Shown here: positions 8,836-20,845 of the stretch, piece after piece
Layout of the letters: each line of letters opens with the position of its first letter
Numbering within the stretch: position 1 is the stretch's first letter
Origin: Archangiaceae bacterium
Lineage (GTDB): Bacteria; Myxococcota; Myxococcia; Myxococcales; Myxococcaceae
Assembly: GCA_023248915.1 (NCBI GenBank)
Contig: JAHFDQ010000002.1
Location: 1 to 38,545, forward strand
Direction: 5' to 3'
DNA length: 38,545 nt
Translations under genes and position numbers: made by a program
Notes under the pieces: generated by a model
Databases searched by the model: none
The model's input: only the letters and a program-made list of their open reading frames with translations
What the model was told of the DNA's origin: nothing

Positions 8836-9174
8836 CTACCCCGCGAACGGATTGGGGTCGAACAGAGCTCGCTTGCCTTCCTTCTCCTTGAATTCCTCGG
8901 CCTCCGGCAGCGCCGCCTTCTTCTCGGCGATGTTCGGCCACTTGGTGCAGTACTCCTTGTTGAGGGCCGTCCACTCCGCCCACTTCTCGGGCAGGTCGGA
9001 CTCGGGGAAGATCGCCTTGGTCGGGCACACCGGTTCGCACGCGCCGCAGTCAATGCACTCGTCGGGGTGAATGACGAGGAAGTTCACGCCCTCGTAGAAG
9101 CAGTTGACCGGGCAGACTTCCACGCAGTCGGTGTACTTACACTTCACGCACGGCTCGGCGACGATATAGGCCAC
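8836..9174 (-). CDS. fdxA: 7Fe ferredoxin (FdxA-like)
   Basis: [21 protein letters not shown]...[16 protein letters not shown] cysteine pattern; GTG start with AAGGAG upstream. Confidence 0.92.
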   Translation of the reverse strand: MAYIVAEPCVKCKYTDCVEVCPVNCFYEGVNFLVIHPDECIDCGACEPVCPTKAIFPESDLPEKWAEWTALNKEYCTKWPNIAEKKAALPEAEEFKEKEGKRALFDPNPFAG

Positions 9175-9265
9175 TGGAGAGACTCCTTTCAGGGAGAAAC
9201 TTGGCGCGGCACACTAGGAACAACCCGCGGCCCGCGCAACAGGGAATTCGGGACGGGAGCGCTCT

Positions 9266-10345
9266 CTAAAACAGCCCCTGAGCCCGCAACAGCTCGGCGA
9301 CCAGCACCGCTCCTTTGGCCGCCCCCAGCTTGGTGTTGTGGGAAACCAGGACGTACTTGACGCCGTTGGCCAGCACCGCGTCCTCGCGGATTCGGCCCAC
9401 GCTCGTGGCCATGCCGCCGTGGGTGTCGCGGTCGAGCCGCGGCTGGGGGCGGAACGGGTCGTCGAGCACCTCTATCCACCTCGGGGGGGCCGACGGCAGC
9501 CCGCGCGCCGCCGGGTCGCCCGTCCACTCGCGCATCGCCTGGGCCACCTCGGACGGCGAGGCCTTCTTCGACAGCGAGACGTAGACCGCCTCGGTGTGCC
9601 CGTCGAGCACCGCCACCCGCGTGCAGGTGCACGACACCCGCAGCGGGTGGGGAAGCACCGCCGCGCCTCGCAGCGTTCCGAGAAGCTTCTGGGTCTCGAC
9701 CTCGACCTTGCCCTCTTCCTTGGCGATGTGAGGAATGACGTTGTCGAGAATGTCGAGCCCGACGACGCCGGGCGACCGGCCGGCTCCCGAGACCGCCTGC
9801 AAGGAAGTCATCAGCACCGCCTCGACGCCGAACGCCTGCTGGAGCGGCGCCAGCGACACCGCCAACCCGGTGGTGGTGCAGTTGGGAATGGGGACGATGA
9901 AGCCGCGAAAGCCCCGCCGGCGGCGCTGCTCGACGACGAGCGGGGCGTGCGCGGCGTTGACGGGCGGCAAGAGCAGCGGGACGTCGTCTTCGTACCGGAA
10001 GGCGCTCGCGGTGGACAGCACCGGGACGTCCTTGGCGAGGCGGGGTTCGAGCTCGCGGGCGACGTCCGACTCGACCGCCGAGAACGCCAGGTCGAAGTCG
10101 CCGCCCTTGACCGCCGCCCCGTCGAGCACCGGCAGCGCCGCGACGCGGGCCGGCAGCGGTTCGTTCACGAACCAGGCGGTCATCCCGTTCGAAGCCTTCA
10201 GCGCCTCGGCGTACGTCTTGCCGGCCGAGCGCGCCGACGCCGCCACCGCGGCGACCTCGATGAACGGGTGACCTTCCAGCGCGGTGATGAACTGCTGCCC
10301 GGCGATGCCGGTCGCGCCGACGACGACGGAACGGAGCTTGGCCAT
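9266..10345 (-). CDS. asd: Aspartate-semialdehyde dehydrogenase, archaeal/fungal-like type
   Basis: VVGATGIAGQQFITALEGHPFIEVAAVAASARSAGKTY; PIPNCTTTGLAVSLAPL active-site Cys; SCTCTRVAVLDGHTEAVYV. Confidence 0.9.
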   Translation of the reverse strand: MAKLRSVVVGATGIAGQQFITALEGHPFIEVAAVAASARSAGKTYAEALKASNGMTAWFVNEPLPARVAALPVLDGAAVKGGDFDLAFSAVESDVARELEPRLAKDVPVLSTASAFRYEDDVPLLLPPVNAAHAPLVVEQRRRRGFRGFIVPIPNCTTTGLAVSLAPLQQAFGVEAVLMTSLQAVSGAGRSPGVVGLDILDNVIPHIAKEEGKVEVETQKLLGTLRGAAVLPHPLRVSCTCTRVAVLDGHTEAVYVSLSKKASPSEVAQAMREWTGDPAARGLPSAPPRWIEVLDDPFRPQPRLDRDTHGGMATSVGRIREDAVLANGVKYVLVSHNTKLGAAKGAVLVAELLRAQGLF

Positions 10346-10388
10346 GGTCGGGTTGTTACCCCATCACGCCCCGGCGGTCACGAGGCGG

Positions 10389-10736
10389 TCAGCGCGCGAC
10401 CGTCCAGCCCTCGTGGGCCGGCGAGGCATGCCGTTCGGTCGGGTACCCCGCCTGAATCCACTCACGCAGGCCTCCGTCGAGCACCTCGGGCGCTCGCCCG
10501 CGCAGGCGCAGCAGCCGGGCCGCGCGGCGCGAGTCGGCGCCGTCGGGCTCGAAGCCGCAGAGCACGATCAGCTCGTCGTCGGGGAGGCTGTCCGCGCTCT
10601 GGGTGAGCTCGGAAAGCGACAACCGCATCGCTCCGGGAATGTGCAGCATCAGCTCGTCCCACGCTTCCCGGTCGCGAAGGTCGATGACGAGGACCTCGTC
10701 GTCGCCCAGCCGAAGGAGCAGCTCCGTGCATTCCAT
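10389..10736 (-). CDS. Rhodanese-like domain protein
   Basis: MECTELLLRLGDDEVLVIDLRDREAWDELMLHIPGAMRLSLSEL...ELIVLCGFEPDGADSRRAARLLRLRG; CGFEPDG active-site loop. Confidence 0.85.
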   Translation of the reverse strand: MECTELLLRLGDDEVLVIDLRDREAWDELMLHIPGAMRLSLSELTQSADSLPDDELIVLCGFEPDGADSRRAARLLRLRGRAPEVLDGGLREWIQAGYPTERHASPAHEGWTVAR

Positions 10737-10845
10737 GACGCTCGGACCTCCTGATTTTCCAACCCGCCGAACTCGCGACCCCATCCTTTCCTTCCCAAGC
10801 AGGCCCTCGTCAGGCCGCAGACTCGCGGCGGACAGAGGCCGTTTG

Positions 10846-10859
10846 CTAGTGTCCGCGCC
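10846..10859 (+). promoter_or_regulatory. Putative -10 plus GC-rich discriminator (CTAGTGTCCGCGCC) upstream of M36 protease
   Basis: TAGTGT followed by CCGCGCC; similar strings precede other genes in the window. Confidence 0.4.
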
Positions 10860-10882
10860 TCTCCTTCCGCCGAGCGAGCCCC

Positions 10883-13492
10883 ATGGTCGCGTTCACCCTC
10901 GTACCGCTGATTCTTTCGGCAAGCTTTACCCCCGCCTTCACCGAGCGGGCGGTAGGGCCCCAGGGCGCGCTGCGGCTGGGCGTCGGGACGCTCTCCCTGC
11001 CGCTCCAGGGCGAGCTCCGGCTGGCGGCGCGCGGCTACGCCCTTTCGCGGCGCGCCGAGCTCGGCCTGCCGGCGACGTCGGATCTCGGGGCGGCGGTCGC
11101 GTTCGGCACGCGCTTCGGAGCTTCCTTCCGCCTGCCGCAGCAGGTGGACGGCATCGAGGTGTACGGGGCGGAGGTGGTGGTGACGATCGACTCGAGCCGG
11201 CGCGTCACGCAGGTTGCCTCGAACCTGGCGCCGTACCGGAAGAGCGTCCTCGACTGGCGGATGACGCCGGCCGAGGCCCTGGCGCTGGCCGCCCGCGAGG
11301 TGCCCCTTTCGCTGGTGCAGGCCGGCGGCGCGCCGTACGGGGGCACCCGGCGACAGCTCTTCGAGGTGGGTGACGAGGTTCACTCGGGTTACCTCGCCTA
11401 CGTCCCCTCGGTCGACCTGCGGCAGAACTGGCTACTGGCGATCGACGCCACCACGCACGCGCTGCTCTGGGGGCAGAACCGGGTGTTCCACGCCGCGGAC
11501 GACGCCCAAGTCTACCTGGCGAGCCCCGGCGGGCTGGACGCCGGCGTGGGGCGCACGCCCACGAGCCCTGTGAAGCTCGAACACGCGGACGGCGGGTCGA
11601 TGCTGCTGCCGAACGACGGAGGCTTCCTGGAAGGAGACCTGCTCGAATCGTTCGGCTGCTGCCCGAACCAAGGCTGCTCGACAGGCGCCGACGCGGGGCC
11701 GAAGCGCGCCGACGGAGGCCTCAAGTACGGCAACTTCACTGTCCTCTACGATGTCGTCGAGTGCGACCGGGTGCAGCGAGCGTCGAACGACCCTGCGTCG
11801 AACCCCGACGCGAGCTTCGTCTACCCGCCGGTCGACCCGCCGTGGCTGCTCGACGGAGGCGCGGTGGGCCCGGTGGCGCAGGCTGACCTCGCCGACTCGG
11901 ACCCGTTCTCGGAAGTGCAGGCCTTCTACCAGGTGAACGCCGTCTACGACTTCGTGAAGGCGTTGTCCTCGGCCGCCGCGCCGGTCTTCCCGGCCAACGT
12001 GCCGGCCATCGGAGAGTTCAAGACTCGCGACGCGCAGTTGGCGCCCGCGAAGCGCACCGCCGTCTGGTCGAACGTCACCATCCCCGACTACAACGACCTG
12101 TACGCGAACATCAGCATCGTCGGCTGCGCGACCGGCGGGCCCTGCACCACCCACACCGATCGCCTCGCGCGGGTGGACAACGCGGCCTACATGGCCAAGG
12201 AGAACTTCCAGCAGCTCGTGCTCCCCGACTACATGCTCGATGTCGACACCCTGATGATTTTTCAGGGCGAGCGGGCGGACTGGGGGTACGACTCTGCGGT
12301 GCTCTGGCACGAGTTCGGCCACGGGGTGATCTACGCGACCGCGAAGTTCAACTCGTTCACGATCGACGGCCGGTCGGGCAACAACGAGGGAGGCGCGATG
12401 CACGAGGGCATCGCCGACTACCTCGCCGGAGCCTTCGGGCAGAACCCCAAGATGGGCGAGTACGTCGGCCCCCGCATCGCCCAGGGCAACTCCGGGCAGC
12501 TCGCGCAGGAGATGCCGCTGCGCAACCTCGAGAACACCTTCGCCTGCCCCGACGTGCTCTGGGGCGAGGTGCACCAGGACAGCCAGCACTTCTCGGCCGC
12601 CCTCTGGGAAGCGCGCGAGCTGCACTTCCTCGGCAACGACTCGGGGCGCACCTTCGACGCCGCCGTGTACGCCTCGCTGGTGTCGATGACGTCCGACATG
12701 GGCTTCGAGGCCGCGGCCGCCGTCATCGCCGCCCACCTGCCCGCCGCCTTCCCCGGCGTGCAGGCCGACCAGACGATGAAGGCGATCTTCGACTCCCGCG
12801 GAGTCACCCACTGCTCGAAGGTGGTGGACGTCACCGGAGCGACCGGGGCGCGCCCGTACTACGGCATCGGCGGCCGCGACGAAGCAGGGCTGGCGATCGG
12901 GTCCATGGTCCCGGGCCCGTACCAGATGAAGGTTTCGCTGCCGAAAGGCGCGCGGAGCCTGAACGTCACCGCCGCGATTCAGGCGGACCCCCTCGGGCAG
13001 AGCCAGACCTCGGCCGAGCTGCTCGTCAAGGTGGGCCAGCCCATCACGTTCAACCGCGCCTCGAGCGTCGTCACGAACGACGCCGACGTCACCGCCGGCG
13101 CGGTGGCCGCGGGCAGCAGCCTCTCGGCCCAGGCGATGATCGACGTGCCGTGCGGAGCCGACCTGTTCTTCACCCTCGCGACGACCGGGGCGCAGGGAGA
13201 GGTTCTCCAGGACGTGGCCGTCGATGTAATCAAGGCGGTTTCGTGCGCGCCCGACGCGGGCATCGATGCGGGCACTGACGCAGGCGCAGTCGACGCGGGA
13301 GCGCCAGTCTCGATTCCGTCGATCGCGGAGGAAGGTCGGGCCGGAGCCGGCCGCGCGCCCGAAGGTTGCGGCTGTGGCGCTTCGGGAGGAGGGCTGGCGC
13401 TGGCGGCCGCCGGACTGGCCGCGGCCCTCGCGCGTCGCCGGCGACAGGCGCCTTCCGTTCACCCCGAGCGGCGTCGAGGGCCCCGTAGTTGA
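10883..13492 (+). CDS. M36 (fungalysin)-like secreted metalloprotease with FTP-like propeptide and MYXO-CTERM-like tail
   Basis: Signal peptide; VDGIEVYGAEVVVTIDSSRRVTQVASN propeptide-like; zinc motif HEFGHGVIYATA with downstream MHEGIADYLAGAFG; tail EGCGCGASGGGLALAAAGLAAALARRRR. Confidence 0.85.
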   Translation: MVAFTLVPLILSASFTPAFTERAVGPQGALRLGVGTLSLPLQGELRLAARGYALSRRAELGLPATSDLGAAVAFGTRFGASFRLPQQVDGIEVYGAEVVVTIDSSRRVTQVASNLAPYRKSVLDWRMTPAEALALAAREVPLSLVQAGGAPYGGTRRQLFEVGDEVHSGYLAYVPSVDLRQNWLLAIDATTHALLWGQNRVFHAADDAQVYLASPGGLDAGVGRTPTSPVKLEHADGGSMLLPNDGGFLEGDLLESFGCCPNQGCSTGADAGPKRADGGLKYGNFTVLYDVVECDRVQRASNDPASNPDASFVYPPVDPPWLLDGGAVGPVAQADLADSDPFSEVQAFYQVNAVYDFVKALSSAAAPVFPANVPAIGEFKTRDAQLAPAKRTAVWSNVTIPDYNDLYANISIVGCATGGPCTTHTDRLARVDNAAYMAKENFQQLVLPDYMLDVDTLMIFQGERADWGYDSAVLWHEFGHGVIYATAKFNSFTIDGRSGNNEGGAMHEGIADYLAGAFGQNPKMGEYVGPRIAQGNSGQLAQEMPLRNLENTFACPDVLWGEVHQDSQHFSAALWEARELHFLGNDSGRTFDAAVYASLVSMTSDMGFEAAAAVIAAHLPAAFPGVQADQTMKAIFDSRGVTHCSKVVDVTGATGARPYYGIGGRDEAGLAIGSMVPGPYQMKVSLPKGARSLNVTAAIQADPLGQSQTSAELLVKVGQPITFNRASSVVTNDADVTAGAVAAGSSLSAQAMIDVPCGADLFFTLATTGAQGEVLQDVAVDVIKAVSCAPDAGIDAGTDAGAVDAGAPVSIPSIAEEGRAGAGRAPEGCGCGASGGGLALAAAGLAAALARRRRQAPSVHPERRRGPRS
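13462..13480. repeat. Candidate dispersed palindrome-type repeat (CCCCGAGCGGCGTCGAGGG)
   Basis: Resembles the CCCTGAGCGNNGTCGAAGGG-type intergenic repeat seen in many bacterial genomes; here it is inside the 3' end of the M36 ORF. Confidence 0.35.
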
Positions 13493-13513
13493 ATGCTCCT
13501 CGACGGAGCTTCG

Positions 13514-14665
13514 CTACAAGCCGAACTGGCGGGCGATGATCTCGTTCATGATCTCGCTGGTGCCTCCGCCGATCGGCCCCAGCCGGGCGTCGCGCCAGTG
13601 GCGCTCGATGTCGAACTCCTTCATGTAGCCGGCGCCGCCGTGAAGCTGCAGCGACGCGTCGGCGATGCGGCAGCACATCTCGGTGGCGAGCTTCTTGGCC
13701 ATCGACGTCTCGCTGATGGCGAACTCGCCCCCGGCGTGCAGCCGGAGCGCGTGGTAGGTGAGCTGCCGCGCAGCCTCGAGGTCTGTCGCCATGTCGGCGA
13801 GCCGGTGCTTGACCACCTGGAACTCGGCCACCGCCTTGCCGAAGGCCCGCCGTTGCTTCACATAGGCCACCGCCCCAGCGAGAATGTCGTCGGCCGCTCC
13901 GACCGCGCCCAGCGCCAGCGACAGCCGTTCCCACTGGAAGTTGCCCATGATCTGGTAGAAGCCCTGCCCCTCTTCGCCGAGCAGGTTCTCGGCCGGCACC
14001 CGGCAGTCCTCGAACACCAGCTCGCCGGTGTCCGACGCCCTCCAGCCCAGCTTCTCGAGCTTCTTTCCCACCGAGAAGCCCGGGGTCCCCTTCTCGACGA
14101 CGATCATCGACAGGCCCTTGTGGCCCTTGGTCGGGTCAGTCTTCACCGCCAGCACCACGAAGTCGGCCCGGACGCCGTTGGTGATGTACGTCTTCGACCC
14201 GTTCAGCACGTAGCCGCCGTCCACCTTCTTGGCGGTCATCTGCAGGCCCGCGACGTCCGACCCGGCGTTGGGTTCGGTGATGCCGAGCGCTCCCACCTTC
14301 TCGCCGCGAATCGCCGGCGCGAGGAAGCGCTTCTTCTGGGCGTCGGTGCCGAACAGGTGCAGTGGGCCGGTCGAGATGGTGAACTGCGCCCCCAGCCCGG
14401 CCGCGACTCCGCCCGACCCGCAGCGCCCCAGCTCTTCGATCAGCACCGCCTCGAACAGGCAGCCCGCGTTCGTCCCACCGTACTCCTCGGGGTACTTGAG
14501 GCCGAGGAACCCCAGCTCGCCGAAGCGCCGGAAGAGCGCGAGCGGAAACTCGCCCTTGTCTTCCCACTCTCGGGCGAAGGGCCGAAGCTCCTTGTCCACC
14601 ACCGCGCGAACCGTGCGCCGAAACGCCTCGTGCTCTTCCAGGTACAGCCCGTAGCCGGCCTGCAT
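13514..14665 (-). CDS. Acyl-CoA dehydrogenase
   Basis: LGALGITEPNAGSDVAGLQMTAKK, YVLNGSKTYITNG, VVLAVKTDPTKGHKGLSMIVVEKGTPG, RAFGKAVAEFQVVKHRLADMATD, LHGGAGYMKEFDIERHWRDARLGPIGGGTSEIM. Confidence 0.95.
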   Translation of the reverse strand: MQAGYGLYLEEHEAFRRTVRAVVDKELRPFAREWEDKGEFPLALFRRFGELGFLGLKYPEEYGGTNAGCLFEAVLIEELGRCGSGGVAAGLGAQFTISTGPLHLFGTDAQKKRFLAPAIRGEKVGALGITEPNAGSDVAGLQMTAKKVDGGYVLNGSKTYITNGVRADFVVLAVKTDPTKGHKGLSMIVVEKGTPGFSVGKKLEKLGWRASDTGELVFEDCRVPAENLLGEEGQGFYQIMGNFQWERLSLALGAVGAADDILAGAVAYVKQRRAFGKAVAEFQVVKHRLADMATDLEAARQLTYHALRLHAGGEFAISETSMAKKLATEMCCRIADASLQLHGGAGYMKEFDIERHWRDARLGPIGGGTSEIMNEIIARQFGL

Positions 14666-14731
14666 TCGTCAGCCTCCTGATTCGCGAATCGGCCGACTCT
14701 ACCTTTCTTGACCGGTTGCGCGAGGGGTGCG

Positions 14732-14744
14732 TATAAGCCGCGCC
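14732..14744 (+). promoter_or_regulatory. Putative tRNA-Cys promoter -10 (TATAAGCCGCGCC)
   Basis: TATAAG located 16 nt upstream of the tRNA 5' end. Confidence 0.5.
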
Positions 14745-14753
14745 ATCGTCCAT

Positions 14754-14825
<72 letters not shown>

Positions 14826-14830
14826 CAACT

Positions 14831-14864
14831 GGCCCGGCGCGCCTGGCTCGCCGGGCCGTTTTTT
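14831..14864 (+). terminator. Rho-independent terminator of tRNA-Cys
   Basis: GGCCCGGCG-(9 nt)-CGCCGGGCC stem followed by G and TTTTTT. Confidence 0.9.
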
Positions 14865-14900
14865 CACCTACGCCTCGATCGCGCGAGTAGCCTGACGGCT

Positions 14901-16541
14901 GTGTGGCCGCTGGCCTTCGGGCTGTCTTTCGTCCTCGCCGCGGGCGACGCGGGCCTGGGGCTGCCACCGCCTCCCGGCGACCCGCTGGCCGGCACCTACT
15001 CGAAGCGCCTCGACTTCCGCGGAGGCGCGCCCATCGTCCCGGTGCGCCTGATGGAAGGCCAGACCGAGGTCACCTTCACGCCCCGGGGCCGGGCCCGCTT
15101 GAAGGTCGCCGGCGACATCGAGAAGACGGTCGAGTCGCCCGCGGGAGCCGCCCTCAAGGTCCGCCTGGTCGAAGGCACTCCGGCGGTCGTCTCGGCCCGC
15201 ATTCAGCTGGCCGAGTTTCCGTTCGTGGACAAGGCGGGGCTCGCCGCCGAGCAAGCCCAGTGGGCCGAGCGCGGGGTCGCCACGCGAGTGCAGACGCTGG
15301 GCTCGGTGTACGGCATCGCCGGCAAGGTCATCGACAACCGGCGCTACCTGCTGGTGGTGGACGAGCAGCTCGCCGACGCGGACGCCCTCGGCAAGCGCCA
15401 GGCCGAGCTCCTGCGCTCGTTCGGCGTGCGCACGACGTTGCTCGAGAAGCTCGAGAAGCCTCCGCGGGGCAAGCTCGAGCTGACGGACGCGCAAGGGGCG
15501 CCCCTCGCCCTGGCGGACGGGCGGATCGTCGTCGAGACGCTCGACGGGGCGGCTCTCGACGTGCGCCGGGTCGAGTATGGCGTCGGCTATGCCTTCCACG
15601 GCTTCCAGGACAGATCCTTCCGCGGAGGGCTCGAGCTGACGGTCGACCGCGCCGGGCACCTCGCCGTCGTCAACCTGGTCTCGCTGGAAGACCTGTTGAA
15701 GGGGCTGGTGCCGTCGGAGATCTTCGCCCGCGCCCACCCCGAGGCCTTGAAGGCGCAGGCGGTGACGGCCCGCGGCGAGGTGCTGGCGAAGATCGGCTTG
15801 AAGCACCTGGCCGACCCCTACCTCTTGTGCGCCGAGCAGCACTGCGCCGTCTACAAGGGGTTGTCGGGCGAGGCGGCGTCGACGAACGCGGCGGTCGACG
15901 CGACTCGCGGCGAAGGGCTGTTCGACGCCACCGGCAAGCTGGTCGACTCGGTCTACAGCGCGGTGTGCGGCGGCCACACCGAAGACAACGACGTGGTCTG
16001 GGGCGGCCCGCCCAACCCGTCCTTGCGAGGTCGGCCCGACCTCTTGCCGGGGAAGTCGTCCGGGACGACTCCCAAGGACTTGCCCGCCTTCCTGGCCGCC
16101 GAGCTGCCGGCGGCTTGCCGCCTGTCGAGCTTCGCCCAGCCTTCGAAGTACCGCTGGGAGCGCCGCTTCACGGCCCGTGAGGTGGACGAGCTCACCGCGT
16201 CGCTGAAGCTGGGCCGGGTAATGGCGATCTCGGTGGCCGACCGCGGCGTCTCGGGCCGGGCGCGGCTGTTGACGCTCTCGGGCGAGCTCGGGGCGACGCA
16301 GGTTCGCGGCGAACTCAACATCCGCAAGCTGTTCGCCAACCTGAACAGCGCGATGTTCGTCGTCACGGCCGAACGCGGGCCGGACAAGAAGCTCACCGGC
16401 TGGCTGTTCAAAGGCGGCGGCTGGGGCCACGGCGTCGGCATGTGCCAGACGGGCGCCATCGGGCGCGCAGAGGCCGGGCAGAGCTACCGCGACATCCTCT
16501 CGCACTACTACGGCGGCGCCGAGGCGGCCCGAATCTACTGA
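14901..16541 (+). CDS. SpoIID/LytB-domain protein, exported
   Basis: GTG start giving MWPLAFGLSFVLAAGDAG signal-like sequence; LEDLLKGLVPSEIFARAHPEALKAQAVTARGEVLAK and GGGWGHGVGMCQTGAIGRAEAGQSYRDILSHYYGGAE are SpoIID hallmarks. Confidence 0.9.
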   Translation: MWPLAFGLSFVLAAGDAGLGLPPPPGDPLAGTYSKRLDFRGGAPIVPVRLMEGQTEVTFTPRGRARLKVAGDIEKTVESPAGAALKVRLVEGTPAVVSARIQLAEFPFVDKAGLAAEQAQWAERGVATRVQTLGSVYGIAGKVIDNRRYLLVVDEQLADADALGKRQAELLRSFGVRTTLLEKLEKPPRGKLELTDAQGAPLALADGRIVVETLDGAALDVRRVEYGVGYAFHGFQDRSFRGGLELTVDRAGHLAVVNLVSLEDLLKGLVPSEIFARAHPEALKAQAVTARGEVLAKIGLKHLADPYLLCAEQHCAVYKGLSGEAASTNAAVDATRGEGLFDATGKLVDSVYSAVCGGHTEDNDVVWGGPPNPSLRGRPDLLPGKSSGTTPKDLPAFLAAELPAACRLSSFAQPSKYRWERRFTAREVDELTASLKLGRVMAISVADRGVSGRARLLTLSGELGATQVRGELNIRKLFANLNSAMFVVTAERGPDKKLTGWLFKGGGWGHGVGMCQTGAIGRAEAGQSYRDILSHYYGGAEAARIY

Positions 16542-16545
16542 CGTG

Positions 16546-16566
16546 AGGTAGGCGTGGCGCTTACCT
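16546..16566 (+). other. Hairpin directly downstream of the SpoIID-like gene
   Basis: AGGTAGGCG-TGG-CGCTTACCT, 9-bp stem with one G-U pair, 4 nt after the stop; no U-tract. Confidence 0.4.
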
Positions 16567-16724
16567 GACCTCCGAGCCGTCGAGCCGGTTCGAGTCGATT
16601 CGCGGCGTTGCGGCACTCCGGGGTCGTGCCTTGGAGATCGACTTTCGAGGCACCATCTTTTTGCGGGCAGAGCACGGGGGCCGACCGTGTTCTACGGCGT
16701 TATGATCGGTCGAGCGTGGGGCGA

Positions 16725-17969
16725 ATGAGCATCTACCCCGACGAACCCGGACGCCGCCGCGACGGCCTGGGCCGGGGCCTGCTCGCGGCGCTGCTGGCGC
16801 TCGCGTTCCACGCCGTCTTCGCGACGCTGCTGGTGTTCGTGTCATTGCTGCACTTGAAGCTCCCGGCTGACCACGCGCCGCCGCTCCGGGCGGTGACGTT
16901 GCGGTCGCTGACGCCGCACGAGTGGTCGACGAACCGGGGCGCCTCGAAGCTCGACGCTCGCCGCGAGGACGAACGCGCCGTCGCCCGCCGCGAGGAGGAA
17001 CCGCCGAAGCCCGAGAAGAAGCCCGAGGTGGTTCCAAAAGGCCAGGTGGTGGACGTCGCCCCAGGCAACGGCGAAGAGGCCGCAGACGCCAAGTACCTGG
17101 CCGAGTCCGCGAACAAGGTGAAGAAGGAAACGCGCGCCAAGGACCAGACGGCCTTCTACCGGAACGCCCAACCGCGACGGACCTCGTCGGCCCCGGTCGA
17201 AGGCAGCGGCCGCGACCAGGTAGACAAGGCTCAGGTCGCCGGCAACAACGGCATCGGCGACGACGACCGGCCGTTGCGCGAGCCGGGGCCGAGGAAGAGC
17301 GTCTTCGAGATTCCCGACGCGCACCGGCGGGAAGAGATCGCCCTGAAGACGAACCTCGACGGCCGGGGGCCCGGCGCGCCCATCTCGAACCAGGCGCAGA
17401 GCGACGAGGTGCGCGGCAACTCCAAGCGTCTGAAAATCCAGCCGGGAGACCCCGGCGCCACCGAAGAGGCCTCGCGCGGGCACACCGGCCTGCCGGGCGT
17501 GGCGAGCCTGACGCCTTCGATGGCGGTGCTCGACAAGATCTCTGGCGCCGCGCCGAATGATCACCTCGCGAATACCGACGAGGGCGAAGGCACCTACCTC
17601 AACACCAAGGAATGGAAGTTCGCGAGCTTCTTCAACCGGGTGAAGCAGAGCGTCGGCATGCACTGGGACCCCGGCACGTCGCTTCGCCAGCGAGACCCGA
17701 CCGGCGACATCTACGGCGGCCGCGACCGGTACACCCTGGTCAACGTCACGCTGAGCGACGCGGGAAACGTGAAGGACATCTACGTCGAGAAGAGCTGCGG
17801 CGTGGACTTCCTCGACCTCGAGGCGATTCGGTCGTTCGAGCGCGCCCAGCCCTTCCCCAACCCGCCGCCGGGGCTGGCGTCGGCCGACTCGACCGTGCGC
17901 TTCTCGTTCGGCTTCTTCCTCGAGATGGGCGGCGGCCCGAGGCTGCGGCTCTTCCGGCAGGCGAACTGA
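16725..17969 (+). CDS. TonB C-terminal-like (TonB/TolA-type) envelope protein
   Basis: Start MSIYPDEPGRRRDGLGRGLLAALLALAFHAVFATLLVFVSLLHLK (single N-terminal TM), long charged linker, C-term FFNRVKQSVGMHWDPG...YTLVNVTLSDAGNVKDIYVEKSCGVDFLDLEAIRSFERAQPFPNPPPGL. Confidence 0.8.
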   Translation: MSIYPDEPGRRRDGLGRGLLAALLALAFHAVFATLLVFVSLLHLKLPADHAPPLRAVTLRSLTPHEWSTNRGASKLDARREDERAVARREEEPPKPEKKPEVVPKGQVVDVAPGNGEEAADAKYLAESANKVKKETRAKDQTAFYRNAQPRRTSSAPVEGSGRDQVDKAQVAGNNGIGDDDRPLREPGPRKSVFEIPDAHRREEIALKTNLDGRGPGAPISNQAQSDEVRGNSKRLKIQPGDPGATEEASRGHTGLPGVASLTPSMAVLDKISGAAPNDHLANTDEGEGTYLNTKEWKFASFFNRVKQSVGMHWDPGTSLRQRDPTGDIYGGRDRYTLVNVTLSDAGNVKDIYVEKSCGVDFLDLEAIRSFERAQPFPNPPPGLASADSTVRFSFGFFLEMGGGPRLRLFRQAN

Positions 17970-17991
17970 CGCCTAGGCCCGCGTCCCGTCG

Positions 17992-20841
<2,850 letters not shown>

Positions 20842-20845
20842 GGGG

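Noticed and set aside
9338-10606. 422-aa plus-strand ORF antisense to asd
   Set aside because: Arg/His-rich antisense artefact; asd on the other strand is clear.
11432-13462. 676-aa minus-strand ORF opposite the M36 protease
   Set aside because: Arg/Gly/Val-rich antisense frame typical of high-GC codon bias; the + strand has clear catalytic motifs.
16561-17037. 158-aa minus-strand ORF upstream of the TonB-like gene
   Set aside because: Arg/Pro-rich and overlaps the coding region of the TonB-like protein; no start context.
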